A stretch of DNA of 33,273 nt from a bacterium (GCA_017308215.1 JAFKFQ010000270.1:1-33273), one strand, 5' to 3'. Numbered from the stretch's first letter, positions 20,906-29,432 are shown. Translations and numbers: made by a program. Notes: generated from the sequence alone by a model not told the origin.

Positions 20906-21784
20906 ATGCCCCGTCCGCTTTTCATCGCAGTCGGCCAGGACAGCCTCCGCCTCACGTCCGCCGACGGCGCCACCTGGGGCAGCCGGCAGACCGGCCGCGA
21001 GGGCGAGACGTACCGCGCCGCGGCCGGCGGGAACAACCTCCTCGTCGCGGTCGGCAGCTACGGCGGCGACAACATCCTCGCCGCCACCGGCGACGGCCGC
21101 ACGTGGCGCACCGGCAAGCACGAGGCGAAGTACGTCAAGTACCTCCGCGGTCTGGCATTCGGCAGCGACTTCTTCCTCGGCCTCGGCGGCGACCCCGGCT
21201 CGGTCGGCAGTTCTCGGCCGTTCGTCATGCTGTCGAAGGACGGCCTCGCCTGGGACGGCCCGCACGACATCCCCGGCCGCCACATCCTCCGCCGCGCGGC
21301 GTGGGGCGCCGGGCGGTTCGTCGCCGTCGGCGACCGCGGCCGCCGCGCCACCTCGCCCGACGGCCGGACGTGGACGGACGCGCCCGAGGGCCGCGCGCTC
21401 GACACACTCGTAGACGTGGCGTTCGGGAACGACCTGTTCGTCGGCGTCGGGCTGCACGGACTGCGGATGACGAGTGCGGACGGGCTGACGTGGTCGGCGC
21501 CAGTCCGAGGCGAAGAGGGCGAGCACCTGAACAGCGTGGTGTTCACCGGCGAGCGGTTCGTGGCTGTCGGCCCCGGGGCGGTGTACACCTCGCCCGACGG
21601 CCGGCGTTGGGAGCGGCACGCGGTCGAGGTCGGCCCACAGGCGGCGGCGTTCGGCAACGGCGTGTTCGTCGGCGCCGGCTGGCGCGGGCGGCTGTTCGCG
21701 TCGACCGACGGCGTCCGCTGGCGCGAGACGCACAAGTCCGACCAGCACGTCCAGGCGGTGGCATTCGGGACGATCGGCGGCTAA
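20906..21784 (+). CDS. Asp-box beta-propeller protein (sialidase/BNR-like repeats)
   Basis: The protein has 292 residues and begins 11 bases after the DUF1552 stop, so it is probably in the same operon. Seven Asp-box-like motifs are spaced through it: SADGATW, TGDGRTW, SKDGLAW, SPDGRTW, SADGLTW, SPDGRRW and STDGVRW, each preceded by a strand like FVAVGDRG or FVGVGLHG. That fits a six- or seven-bladed propeller. I see none of the arginine-triad context of a true sialidase, so enzymatic activity is doubtful. It has no signal peptide, in contrast to both upstream genes, which are exported. Either it acts in the cytoplasm or the start is further upstream. A stop-rich upstream sequence argues against the second option. 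Confidence 0.8.
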   Translation: MPRPLFIAVGQDSLRLTSADGATWGSRQTGREGETYRAAAGGNNLLVAVGSYGGDNILAATGDGRTWRTGKHEAKYVKYLRGLAFGSDFFLGLGGDPGSVGSSRPFVMLSKDGLAWDGPHDIPGRHILRRAAWGAGRFVAVGDRGRRATSPDGRTWTDAPEGRALDTLVDVAFGNDLFVGVGLHGLRMTSADGLTWSAPVRGEEGEHLNSVVFTGERFVAVGPGAVYTSPDGRRWERHAVEVGPQAAAFGNGVFVGAGWRGRLFASTDGVRWRETHKSDQHVQAVAFGTIGG

Positions 21785-21882
21785 CGTGCTGAGTCGCCCG
21801 GGCGGGTCGGCGTGTCCTACCAGGACTACGACACGCACATGCCGAGACGAGACCGTGTGCCCCGCGGGGCGTGACCGGCCCG

Positions 21883-23298
21883 TCAGAACACGAAGTAGAT
21901 GAACGGCCGCCCCGCGGCCGGGCCGAGCGCGACGAGTAGTACCACGATGCCGACATAAGCCACCGCCCGCGCCGCCGACGGGAGCTCGACTCGCCCCCGC
22001 AGCCCGCCAATCACATGCCCCAGCGCCACGAGCGCGACCAGAGCCGGCACCCACACCGGCACCGATCCGGCTGCGGCGTACAGGTCGAGCCCGCACCACG
22101 ATCGTGCCAGCACCGCGCCGCTCTCCCAACTCGTCATCCGCACCAGCACGAGGCCGGCGGTCGTCAGCCACAGCGTCGCCGCCCACGCGAGCAGCCGCCA
22201 CGCCCACGTCGCCCGCACCGCGGCCGCCCACGGCACGCCGGCCAGGCCGTGGTCCCAGGCACGGTGGAGGCACATCAGCACGCCGTTCCACAGCCCGTAC
22301 ACGAGCCACGGCCACGTCGCCCCGTGCCACAGCCCGCACGCCACGAACACGACCATCAGGTTGCGGTACGTCGCCAGCGCCCCGCCCCGGCTGCCGCCGA
22401 GCGGAAAGTACAGGTAGTCGCGCAGCCACGTCGAGAGCGACAGGTGCCAGCGCCGCCAGAAGTCGGGGACGCTCGTGGCGAGGTACGGGAGGTTGAAGTT
22501 CCGCGGCAGCTCGAACCCGAACCACTTCGCCAGCCCCACAGCAATGTCCGAGTAGCCCGAGAAGTCGCAGTAGATCTGCGCCGCCCACGCGAGGCACGCC
22601 CAGCGGTGGTCGGCGGGGCCGAACGCGGCCGGGTCGGCGAACACCGGCGCGACGACGAGCGCGTCCAAGTGGTCGGCGACAAACAGTTTCTTGAACAGCC
22701 CGAGCAGGACGAAGTGGAGCCCGTCGGCCGCCTGCCGCGCGGTCACGGCCGGCGGCGTCGCCATCTGCGGTAGAAACTCGACGGCGCGCACGACCGGCCC
22801 GGCAGCCAACTGCGGGAAGAAGGCGACGAACAGGGCGTAGTCGATCGCGCCCCGCACGGCGCGGACGTGCCCGCGGTACACGTCGATCGTGTAGCTGATG
22901 CCCTGGAACGTGTGGAAGCTGATGCCGAGCGGGAGGAGGACGTCCCACACGCGGTCGCGCACGTCCGCCCCGCACAGGCGGGCGAGCGACACCGCGTTGT
23001 CGTAGGCGAACGCCGTGTACTTGAAGGCCACCAGCAGCCCGAGGTTCGCGGCGACGCTCAGCGCCAGCCAGCGGCGCCTCCCGCGGTCGGTGGCGGCGTC
23101 CTCGATCTTGATCCCGGCGACGTAATCGATCGTTGTGCAGAGCAGGATCACCCACAGGTACTGCGGGCTGAGCCAGGCGTAGAAGAACCAGCTCGCGACG
23201 AGCAGGATGCGGTACTTGTGCGTGCGGCCGCGGGCGACGTGGTACAGCACCAGCACCGTCGGCAGGAACACCCAGAACGCCTTCGTGGCGAAGACCAC
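21883..23298 (-). CDS. MBOAT family O-acyltransferase (AlgI-like)
   Basis: The protein has 471 residues from a GTG at 23298, with GGAGG just upstream. There are about ten membrane helices. The family signature includes LPLGISFHTFQGISYTIDVY, QIYCDFSGYSDIAVGLA, WRRWHLSLSTWLRDYLYFPL and GLWHGATW, with the conserved H325 and the second histidine H285. Known: AlgI-type MBOAT proteins move acetyl groups across the inner membrane for polysaccharide O-acetylation, working with an SGNH protein. The gene directly upstream (stop at 23315, 16 bases away) encodes such a partner. There are no alginate synthesis genes here, so the polymer is unknown. The C-terminus GPAAGRPFIYFVF is typical of the family. 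Confidence 0.93.
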   Translation of the reverse strand: MVFATKAFWVFLPTVLVLYHVARGRTHKYRILLVASWFFYAWLSPQYLWVILLCTTIDYVAGIKIEDAATDRGRRRWLALSVAANLGLLVAFKYTAFAYDNAVSLARLCGADVRDRVWDVLLPLGISFHTFQGISYTIDVYRGHVRAVRGAIDYALFVAFFPQLAAGPVVRAVEFLPQMATPPAVTARQAADGLHFVLLGLFKKLFVADHLDALVVAPVFADPAAFGPADHRWACLAWAAQIYCDFSGYSDIAVGLAKWFGFELPRNFNLPYLATSVPDFWRRWHLSLSTWLRDYLYFPLGGSRGGALATYRNLMVVFVACGLWHGATWPWLVYGLWNGVLMCLHRAWDHGLAGVPWAAAVRATWAWRLLAWAATLWLTTAGLVLVRMTSWESGAVLARSWCGLDLYAAAGSVPVWVPALVALVALGHVIGGLRGRVELPSAARAVAYVGIVVLLVALGPAAGRPFIYFVF

Positions 23299-23314
23299 CG
23301 CCGCCTCCGTGCCA

Positions 23315-24439
23315 TCAGCGAGCGAGTTCGGTCCGTACCCGGTCGCTGAGCCGAGCCGCCCCGGCCCGGTTCAGGTGGATCACGTCGCCGAACGCCGCGT
23401 CCGTCAGCCCCGCCGTCTCGCGCGTCACGCGCATCACCCTCACGCCGCGGTCGCGCTCCAGGTCGGCGAGCCGGCCGCGGTACTCGGCGAACGCGGCCGC
23501 GTAGCGCGCCTCCAGGTCGGCCGTCACCGGCACGTCGAGCAGGATCAGTTCCGTACCGCCCGCGGCACACCAGTCGATGAGCTTGTGCAGGTACTTCAGG
23601 TGCGAGCCGGTCCGGTACTTCTCCAGGAACGGGAAGCCCGGCGGCGCAAACCCCGCCGCCTTCGCCGCGTCGTACCGCCCGGCCGCGATGCCGCGCGCCG
23701 GCGCGTAGCCGCTCCCGGTCCGCAGTAACTCGGCCCGCTCGCGCAACTCGTCCGCCTCGCGGACCGTCTCGGGCGAACTGCCGGGGAGAACCGCCTCCGC
23801 CTCGCACGCCGCCCACATGCGGATGCCGTGTCGGTAGTGGAACAGGTTCGACACCCGCCCCGCCCGCCCCTGGACGAAGTGCCGCGTCACCCACTCCGCC
23901 GACTCGGGGCGGAGCCGCACCCACCCCGCGAGGTCGCCCCACGTCATCAGCGAGTGCGGGCCGTGCGGCTCGTGGCGGGCGTCGTTCAGGTCCGTCGCCG
24001 TGAGGCCGTACACCAGCACCCGCGGCGGCGCCGGGCACGCCCGCAGCACGGCGTGGTACACGTCCGAGGTCGTCGCGCCCGACAGCCCGACCGCGTACAC
24101 CGACTTCAGTTCCCGCCCGCCCCGGACCACGCCGGCGACGCGGTCTGGGGCGATCCCTTCCGCCAGTGGCGAGCCGCCGACGAACACGAGGTCGCGCGGC
24201 TCGCGGGCGCAGGCGATGACGCGGGCGGCGTAGTCGTCCGGCGAGTGACGATCCCACACTGTGGCGAACCGGCCGACGGTCGCGTCCGTCACGACGAGCA
24301 GCACCGCGAACGTGACGGGCGTGCGGTTGCGGCGCAGGAACCCCTCCCGCCGCTCCGGCGCGGCGACGACCGCGACCCGGACCGCGGGCGGCGGGTCGAG
24401 GCGGGTCGCGGCGACGGGTTCGGAGTTCACCCCGGGCAT
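23315..24439 (-). CDS. Membrane-anchored SGNH/AlgJ-like acetylation partner
   Basis: The protein has 374 residues from the ATG at 24439. The frame extends 114 bases further upstream but across a palindrome. One N-terminal membrane helix lies at about 40-60 (TPVTFAVLLVVTDATVGRFA). A catalytic-type serine is in VFVGGSPLAEG (S90), and a C-terminal DVIHLNRAGAARL supplies the Asp/His pair (D352, H355), the pattern of SGNH hydrolases such as AlgJ, AlgX and DltD. Role by family: taking the acetyl group from the MBOAT partner and transferring it to a polysaccharide outside the membrane. Sequence similarity to named members is low, so the assignment rests on motifs, topology and the neighbouring MBOAT gene. 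Confidence 0.72.
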   Translation of the reverse strand: MPGVNSEPVAATRLDPPPAVRVAVVAAPERREGFLRRNRTPVTFAVLLVVTDATVGRFATVWDRHSPDDYAARVIACAREPRDLVFVGGSPLAEGIAPDRVAGVVRGGRELKSVYAVGLSGATTSDVYHAVLRACPAPPRVLVYGLTATDLNDARHEPHGPHSLMTWGDLAGWVRLRPESAEWVTRHFVQGRAGRVSNLFHYRHGIRMWAACEAEAVLPGSSPETVREADELRERAELLRTGSGYAPARGIAAGRYDAAKAAGFAPPGFPFLEKYRTGSHLKYLHKLIDWCAAGGTELILLDVPVTADLEARYAAAFAEYRGRLADLERDRGVRVMRVTRETAGLTDAAFGDVIHLNRAGAARLSDRVRTELAR

Positions 24440-24470
24440 GGCGCGGAGTGTGCCAGAACCCGCGGTGGGA

Positions 24471-24516
24471 GGGCAAGCCGAGTCCGCCGGGGCTGAATTC
24501 CCCGGCTCCCTTGCCC
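24471..24516. repeat. Two-tier palindrome in the divergent promoter region
   Basis: Outer arms gggcaag (24471-24477) and cttgccc (24510-24516) enclose inner arms gccgggg (24486-24492) and ccccggc (24500-24506) around the loop ctgaatt. It lies in the 152-bp gap between the divergent SGNH-like and DUF6263-like genes. It could be an operator or a leader hairpin. Confidence 0.45.
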
Positions 24517-24591
24517 GCACAGGCGCGCCGGGTAGAACAACCCGACTATCCACCCGGCCCCGGCCGGACGGACACCGTGGAGGTCGCTATC

Positions 24592-25611
24592 GTGTCGCGC
24601 GTTCGTGTCGGCCTGGCCGGGTTGTTCCTCGCCGCGGTCGCGGTGACGGCCCTCGTCGCCCCCCGGGCCGAAGCCCAGGACAAGCAGTCGTTCGGGCTCA
24701 AGCTGGAAAAGGACAAGGCGTTCTACCAGAAGACCCAAACGATCGTCGCCCAGATCATCAAGGTCCAGGGCCAGGACCTGACCCAGAAGCAGGAGAGCAC
24801 CTTCTTCTTCAAGTGGACGCCGGAGAAGCAGGACGGCGACAAGTGGGTGCTCAAGCAGAAGGTCGAGGGGCTGTACATGTCCATCGACATCTCGGGCAAC
24901 CCGATCATCTACGACTCGGCCAAGAAGGAGCCCGCCGGCTCGGCCAGCAACCCCGGCCTGATGGACTTCTTCAAGAACCTCGAGGGCACGGAGTTCACCG
25001 TCACGCTGAACACCAAGACGTGGACGGTCGAGAAGGTCGAGGGGAAGGACGAACTGGCCAAGAAGCTCGGCGCCGGCAGCGCCCAGATGGATAGCCTGCT
25101 CAAGAAGATCCTCACCGAGGACTCGCTCAAGCAGATGGCCGACCCGACCGCCGGCCTCCTCCCGACCGAGCCGAAGGCGACCAACGACAAGTGGGAGCGT
25201 AAGAGCGTGCTGAACCTCGGCCCGGTCGGCACCTACGACGTGAAGTACGACTTCACCTACAAGGGCAAGGAAGCGGCGCCGCTCAACCACCTCGACCGGA
25301 TCGAGATCGCCCCGACCATCACCTACAAGGCGCCGACCGACAACGAGGGGCTGCTGTTCAAGATCAAGTCCGGGTCCATGGAGACCCGCCCGCTCGACCC
25401 GGACCAAGCGCCGAGCGTGGTGCAGTTCAACTCCGCCCTCGGGCGGATCCACAAGGCCACCGTCAGCCTGAAGATGGAGGGGAACCTCCAGGTCGGCATC
25501 GGCGGGCAGGACACGAAGGTGGAGCTGTCCCAGCGCCAGACGACCACCATCGAGCAGCTGAACGACCCGTTCCCGGCGGGCCCGGGCAGCCCGACGCCGG
25601 CCAAGAAGTAA
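24592..25611 (+). CDS. DUF6263-like exported protein
   Basis: The protein has 339 residues from GTG 24592, with GGAGG (24579-24583) 8 bases upstream. A signal peptide at about 1-29 ends AEA before QDKQ. The mature part is lysine-rich and beta-stranded: FGLKLEKDKAFYQKTQTIV, FKWTPEKQDGDKWVLKQKVE, NPGLMDFFKNLEGTEFTVTL, a long WERKSVLNLGPVGTYDVKYD section and a final TVSLKMEGNLQVGIGGQDTK. This layout fits the planctomycete DUF6263 family of about 300-350 residues, whose function is unknown. I infer a periplasmic or outer-membrane-associated role. The strong terminator after it makes it a separate transcription unit. Confidence 0.75.
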   Translation: MSRVRVGLAGLFLAAVAVTALVAPRAEAQDKQSFGLKLEKDKAFYQKTQTIVAQIIKVQGQDLTQKQESTFFFKWTPEKQDGDKWVLKQKVEGLYMSIDISGNPIIYDSAKKEPAGSASNPGLMDFFKNLEGTEFTVTLNTKTWTVEKVEGKDELAKKLGAGSAQMDSLLKKILTEDSLKQMADPTAGLLPTEPKATNDKWERKSVLNLGPVGTYDVKYDFTYKGKEAAPLNHLDRIEIAPTITYKAPTDNEGLLFKIKSGSMETRPLDPDQAPSVVQFNSALGRIHKATVSLKMEGNLQVGIGGQDTKVELSQRQTTTIEQLNDPFPAGPGSPTPAKK

Positions 25612-25636
25612 CGCGACCGGACCGCAGTCCCCTGCC

Positions 25637-25668
25637 CCGCCCGGCCTCGTGCCGGGCGGCGGCGTTTT
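25637..25668 (+). terminator. Rho-independent terminator after the DUF6263-like gene
   Basis: A 9-bp perfect stem (25637-25645 with 25651-25659, ccgcccggc/gccgggcgg) around the loop ctcgt is followed within 5 bases by TTTT (25665-25668). The next gene's GGAG follows at once, so its transcription probably starts by read-through or from within this gap. Confidence 0.75.
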
Positions 25669-25679
25669 CCGGAGCCGTC

Positions 25680-26546
25680 ATGCGCACCGCCGTCCTCGGC
25701 GCGGCCGGCCAGCTCGGCCGCGACCTCGTCCCGCGCCTCGCCGGCGAGGTCGTGCCGCTGTCGCGCGCCGACATCGACCTGGAGAAGCCGGATACGATCG
25801 CGGCGTATCTCGCGGCGCACCGGCCGAACGTGCTGGTGAACTGCGCCGCGTACAACTTTGTGGATAAGGCCGAGGCCGACCCCATCCCGGCCTTCGCCGC
25901 GAACGGCCTCGGCGTGCGGCTGCTCGCACAGGCGTGCGCGGCGGGCGGCGTGAAGCTCGTCCACGTCAGCACCGACTACGTGTTCGGCCTCGACGCCGCA
26001 CGCACGGAGCCGTTCACCGAGGACGACGTACCCGGCCCGGTGAGCGCCTACGGCCTCAGCAAGCTGGTCGGCGAGTACGCGACCCGGGCGGCGAGCCCGG
26101 GGCACCTCGTCGTGCGCACGTGCGGGCTGTATGGCGTGTGGGGCAGCGGCGGCAAGGGCGGGAACTTCGTCGAGACAATGCTCCGCGTCGCCGCGCAGGG
26201 GAAGCCGCTGAGGGTGGTGAACGACCAGCGCTGCACCCCGAGCTACACAGCCGACGTGGCCGAAGCCATCGCCGGGCTAATCAGCACCGGGGCGAGCGGG
26301 TTGTACCACGTCACGAACGCCGATTCCTGCACCTGGTACGAACTCGCCGCCGAGATCTTCCGCCAGTCGGGCGTCGTCGCCGACCTGACGCCGATCACGA
26401 GTGCCCAGTTCGGCGCGCCAGCGCGCCGGCCGCCGTACAGCGTGCTGTCGAACGCCAAGCTCGGCGCGACCGGGATCACGCCGCCGCGCCCGTGGCAGGA
26501 AGCACTGGCCGCCTACCTCGCCGAGCGTGCCAAACCGCGCGCGTAG
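25680..26546 (+). CDS. rfbD: dTDP-4-dehydrorhamnose reductase-like (RmlD/RfbD) protein
   Basis: The protein has 288 residues, with an ATG at 25680 and CGGAG 5 bases upstream. The NAD(P)-binding motif GAAGQLG (7-13), VLVNCAAYNFVDKAEADP, STDYVFGL (97-104) and the catalytic pair Y124/K128 (YGLSK) show an RmlD-type short-chain dehydrogenase. The length is normal. Known reaction: NADPH-dependent reduction of dTDP-4-keto-L-rhamnose to dTDP-L-rhamnose. No rmlA, rmlB or rmlC lies in the window, so it is detached from the usual cluster and might act on another nucleotide sugar. It is not obviously in an operon. The O-acetylation pair 1.2 kb away may share a polysaccharide context. Confidence 0.88.
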   Translation: MRTAVLGAAGQLGRDLVPRLAGEVVPLSRADIDLEKPDTIAAYLAAHRPNVLVNCAAYNFVDKAEADPIPAFAANGLGVRLLAQACAAGGVKLVHVSTDYVFGLDAARTEPFTEDDVPGPVSAYGLSKLVGEYATRAASPGHLVVRTCGLYGVWGSGGKGGNFVETMLRVAAQGKPLRVVNDQRCTPSYTADVAEAIAGLISTGASGLYHVTNADSCTWYELAAEIFRQSGVVADLTPITSAQFGAPARRPPYSVLSNAKLGATGITPPRPWQEALAAYLAERAKPRA

Positions 26547-26613
26547 CCACGCATACGAGCCCGATTGCTTGTGGTTTGGCGATCCCCCCTTCCCCAATTC
26601 CCGCCCCAACCGC

Positions 26614-26642
26614 TTGACACCACCGCCCGCCCGGCCGATACT
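26614..26642 (+). promoter_or_regulatory. Sigma-70-type promoter of the feo operon
   Basis: TTGACA (26614-26619) is a perfect -35. After exactly 17 bases comes GATACT (26637-26642), four of six matches to the -10. The expected start point is near 26649. It is the best-formed promoter I found in the window. Confidence 0.7.
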
Positions 26643-26651
26643 GACATCAGC

Positions 26652-26666
26652 TGAGATTGCGTCTCA
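26652..26666 (+). promoter_or_regulatory. Fur-like iron box at the feo start point
   Basis: TGAGATTGCGTCTCA is a 15-base palindrome with 5-base perfect outer arms. It resembles the 7-1-7 form TGAGAATnATTCTCA known for Fur. It starts 3 bases after the expected transcription start, where a bound repressor would block the polymerase. Iron repression by Fur is inferred. No fur gene is in the window. Confidence 0.55.
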
Positions 26667-26685
26667 ATAAGCCGTCGAGGTGGCG

Positions 26686-26928
26686 ATGCTGCTGCCGCTG
26701 GACATGCTTCGGGCCGGGGAGTGGGCCGAGGTCGAGGAGGTGAGCGGGCAGCCGGCATGGGTCGGCCGGCTCGCCGAGCTCGGCATCCGCCAGGGCAGCC
26801 GCCTCCAGGTCGTGCAGCCGGGCTCGCCGTGTCTGCTGAACGTCGCCGGGTGCAAGCTCTGCCTCCGCCCGGGCGAGTGCTCGCAGATCCTCGTCCGCCC
26901 AGTCGATTCCGTCCCGGCGGCCGTCTGA
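26686..26928 (+). CDS. feoA: FeoA domain protein, first copy
   Basis: The protein has 80 residues from the ATG at 26686, with GAGG (26677-26680) 5 bases upstream. A GTG at 26680 overlaps that site and is less likely. It is a single SH3-like FeoA domain: PLDMLRAGEWAEVEEVSG, VGRLAELGIRQGSRLQVVQP, then a CKLCLRPGECSQILVRP end. The middle has several cysteines (C45, C52, C55 and C62 by count), which is unusual for FeoA and may bind metal or reflect redox sensitivity. Known: FeoA supports FeoB in ferrous-iron uptake at the cytoplasmic face. The stop overlaps the next start by one base. Confidence 0.88.
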   Translation: MLLPLDMLRAGEWAEVEEVSGQPAWVGRLAELGIRQGSRLQVVQPGSPCLLNVAGCKLCLRPGECSQILVRPVDSVPAAV

Positions 26929-27155
26929 TGCCCACCCTCGCCGACCTCCACCCCGGCCAATCGGCCGTGGTCGTGTCCCTCGCCGGCGACCCGGCCCTCG
27001 TCCAGCGGCTCTACGAGCTCGGACTGTTCGAGGGCGAGGCGGTCGAAGTCCTCGCGCTCGCCCCGCTCGGCGACCCGGTCGAAGTCCGCGTCGGCAACAG
27101 TCGCCTGTCGCTGCGCAAGGCCGAGGCGGCGAACGTGACCGTCTCGACCCCGTAG
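26928..27155 (+). CDS. feoA: FeoA domain protein, second copy
   Basis: The protein has 75 residues and starts in the TGATG overlap with the first feoA, so it is translationally coupled. It is a single FeoA domain: TLADLHPGQSAVVVSLAGD, VQRLYELGLFEGEAVEVLAL, APLGDPVEVRVGNSRLSLRK. It lacks the cysteines of the first copy. The pair are clearly divergent paralogues, not a recent duplication. feoB follows after 33 bases. Two FeoA proteins before one FeoB occur in several phyla. They may form a heteromer on FeoB, which is inference. Confidence 0.88.
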   Translation: MPTLADLHPGQSAVVVSLAGDPALVQRLYELGLFEGEAVEVLALAPLGDPVEVRVGNSRLSLRKAEAANVTVSTP

Positions 27156-27188
27156 CCCGCCCCTCCCAGCCCGTCCGCAGAGTCCGTT

Positions 27189-29432
27189 GTGACCACCACC
27201 AAGCCGCTCACCGTCGCGCTCGTCGGGAACCCGAACGCCGGGAAGTCGACGCTGTTCAACGCCCTGTCCGGCCTGCGGCAGCGGGTCGGGAACTACCCGG
27301 GCGTGACGGTCGAGATGAAGAAGGGGCAGTTCGAGTCGGCGGGCACCACGTTCGACCTGATCGACCTGCCCGGCACGTACAGCCTCGCCGCCCGCAGCCC
27401 GGACGAGATGGTCGCGGTCGATCTGCTCCTCGGCCGCCGCCCCGAGGAGCCGCGGCCGGACGTGGTCGTGTCCATCGTGGACGCCACCAACCTCGACCGG
27501 CACCTGTACCTGACGAGCCAATTGCTCGACCTCGGCGAGCCGGTCGTCGTCGCGGTCAACATGACCGACACGGCCGCGGCGCAGGGCATCCGCATCGACT
27601 ACGAGGCTCTGGCGCGGGAACTCGGTGTCCCGGTCGTGCCGCTCCAGGCGAACAAGGGCGTAGGCCTGGACGCACTGACGAGAACAATTCTCACCACCGC
27701 CGGCACCGAGCCGCCGCGCGGGCCGACGTTCCCGGTCGAGTTCGAGAAAGAAGTCGCCGCCCTCCAGGCCGAACTCGGCGGCGCGGTACCGGGCGTGCTC
27801 GTGCGGCGGTTGCTCCTGGACGTCGGCGGGTACGTCGAGCAGTGGCTCGTCGGCACGCACGGCGACGGGCTGAAGACGCAGCTCGCCGAGGCGCGGGGCC
27901 GGCTCGCGGCGGCGGGGTGTGCGGTGCCCGGCGTCGAGGCGCGGACGCGGTTCGGGTGGGTGCGGCACGCGGTCGCCGCCGCGGTCACGAAGCCGGCCGT
28001 GCGCCCGGTGACGTGGACCGACCGGATCGACAAGGTGCTGACGCACCGCGTCTGGGGCACGCTGGTGTTTTTCGCGCTGATGTTCGGAGTGTTCCAGGCG
28101 CTATTCGTCGGTGCCGAGCCGCTGATGAACCGGATCGAAGAGGGATTCGGGTTCATCGGGAAGGCGGTGGAAGGTGTGATGCCGTCCGGCCCGCTGCGCA
28201 GCCTGATAGTGGACGGCGTGATCGGCGGCGTCGGCGGCGTGATCGTGTTCCTGCCGCAGATCATGATCCTGTTCGGGTTCGTCGCGGTGCTCGAAGACTG
28301 CGGGTACATGGCGCGGGCGGCGTTCCTCATGGACCGCCTCATGAGCAAGTGCGGGCTGAGCGGGAAGTCGTTCATCCCGATGCTGTCGTCGGTGGCGTGC
28401 GCGATCCCGGGGATCATGAGCACGCGGGTGATCGAGAACCGCCGCGACCGCCTCGCGACGATCCTCGTCGCCCCACTGATGAGCTGTTCCGCCCGCCTGC
28501 CGGTGTACTCACTGCTCACCGCCGCGTTCTTGCCGGTGAGGTCGGATGACCACCCGGATGGCTACGCCTGGTGGGTGCCGGGGGTGGTACTGTTCGCCAT
28601 GTACATGATCGGCTTCGTGACGGCGCCGTTGGTTGCGCTGCTGCTGAAGCGCACGCTGCTCCGCGGGGCGACACCGGTGTTCGTGATGGAGCTGCCGGCG
28701 TACAAGCGGCCGACGTTGCGGGCGGTGGTGCGGCGGATGGTGGAGGCCGGGTGGGCGTTCGTCCGCCGGGCCGGTACGGTGATTTTCGCGGCGATGGTGC
28801 TCATCTGGGCGGCACTCTACTTCCCGACGGCGGACCCGAACGGGGTGCCCTACGAGGACCGACTGCAGCTGATCGAGCAGAAGAAGGCGGACGCCGAGGC
28901 CCGGCTCGTCGAATTGCCCGCGGAGCCGGAGGACGCCCGCAAGGAGGCGGAGGAGGCAGTGGCGGCGGCGGACGCGGAGCGGAACGCGGTGAACGGCGAG
29001 TGGAAGCGGAACAGCTACCTCGGCCGCGTCGGGCACGCGCTGGAGCCGGTGGTCGCGCCGCTCGGGTGGGACTGGCGGATCGGCACGGCGGCGCTCGCCA
29101 GCTTCCCGGCGCGGGAGGTGATCGTCGGGATGCTCGGGATGCTCTACGACGTGGGCGAGGACACCGGCGAGGACGGGACGGCACTCCAGGAGGCGATGCG
29201 CAAGGAGTGGGCGGGCGGGCCGGGCGGGAAGTACCCGGTACCGGTGGCGCTGTCGATCATGGTGTTCGTGGCGCTGTGCATGCAGTGCGTCTCGACGCTC
29301 GCCGTGATGCGCCGCGAGACCGGGAGCTGGCGCTGGCCGGCGTTCACGTTCGTCTACATGACGGGGCTCGCCTACGTCGGCGCGCTGGTGACGTTTCAGG
29401 TCGGCCGGCTGGTCGCGGACGCGATGGGGTAG
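27189..29432 (+). CDS. feoB: Ferrous iron transporter FeoB
   Basis: The protein has 747 residues from a GTG at 27189. The N-terminal G domain has GNPNAGKS (13-20), GNYPGVTVE (34-42), DLPGTYS (59-65) and NMTD (124-127). A helical spacer and then the Nramp-unrelated membrane core follow, with the Gate motif regions (VIVFLPQIMILFGFVAVLED, GLSGKSFIPMLSSVACAIPG) and MELPAYKRPTLR. Role: GTP-dependent Fe(II) uptake across the inner membrane. Between the last core helices, residues about 555-615 form a charged, alanine/glutamate-rich coiled-coil insert (LIEQKKADAEARLVELPAEP and onwards). The insert is longer than in classical FeoB. It is the third gene of the feo operon. Confidence 0.95.
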   Translation: MTTTKPLTVALVGNPNAGKSTLFNALSGLRQRVGNYPGVTVEMKKGQFESAGTTFDLIDLPGTYSLAARSPDEMVAVDLLLGRRPEEPRPDVVVSIVDATNLDRHLYLTSQLLDLGEPVVVAVNMTDTAAAQGIRIDYEALARELGVPVVPLQANKGVGLDALTRTILTTAGTEPPRGPTFPVEFEKEVAALQAELGGAVPGVLVRRLLLDVGGYVEQWLVGTHGDGLKTQLAEARGRLAAAGCAVPGVEARTRFGWVRHAVAAAVTKPAVRPVTWTDRIDKVLTHRVWGTLVFFALMFGVFQALFVGAEPLMNRIEEGFGFIGKAVEGVMPSGPLRSLIVDGVIGGVGGVIVFLPQIMILFGFVAVLEDCGYMARAAFLMDRLMSKCGLSGKSFIPMLSSVACAIPGIMSTRVIENRRDRLATILVAPLMSCSARLPVYSLLTAAFLPVRSDDHPDGYAWWVPGVVLFAMYMIGFVTAPLVALLLKRTLLRGATPVFVMELPAYKRPTLRAVVRRMVEAGWAFVRRAGTVIFAAMVLIWAALYFPTADPNGVPYEDRLQLIEQKKADAEARLVELPAEPEDARKEAEEAVAAADAERNAVNGEWKRNSYLGRVGHALEPVVAPLGWDWRIGTAALASFPAREVIVGMLGMLYDVGEDTGEDGTALQEAMRKEWAGGPGGKYPVPVALSIMVFVALCMQCVSTLAVMRRETGSWRWPAFTFVYMTGLAYVGALVTFQVGRLVADAMG

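Noticed and set aside
20864..23155. Long minus-strand frame of 763 residues
   Set aside because: It lies antisense to the propeller gene and out of frame with the MBOAT gene. Its composition is arginine/alanine/glycine with no domain. A GC-rich shadow.
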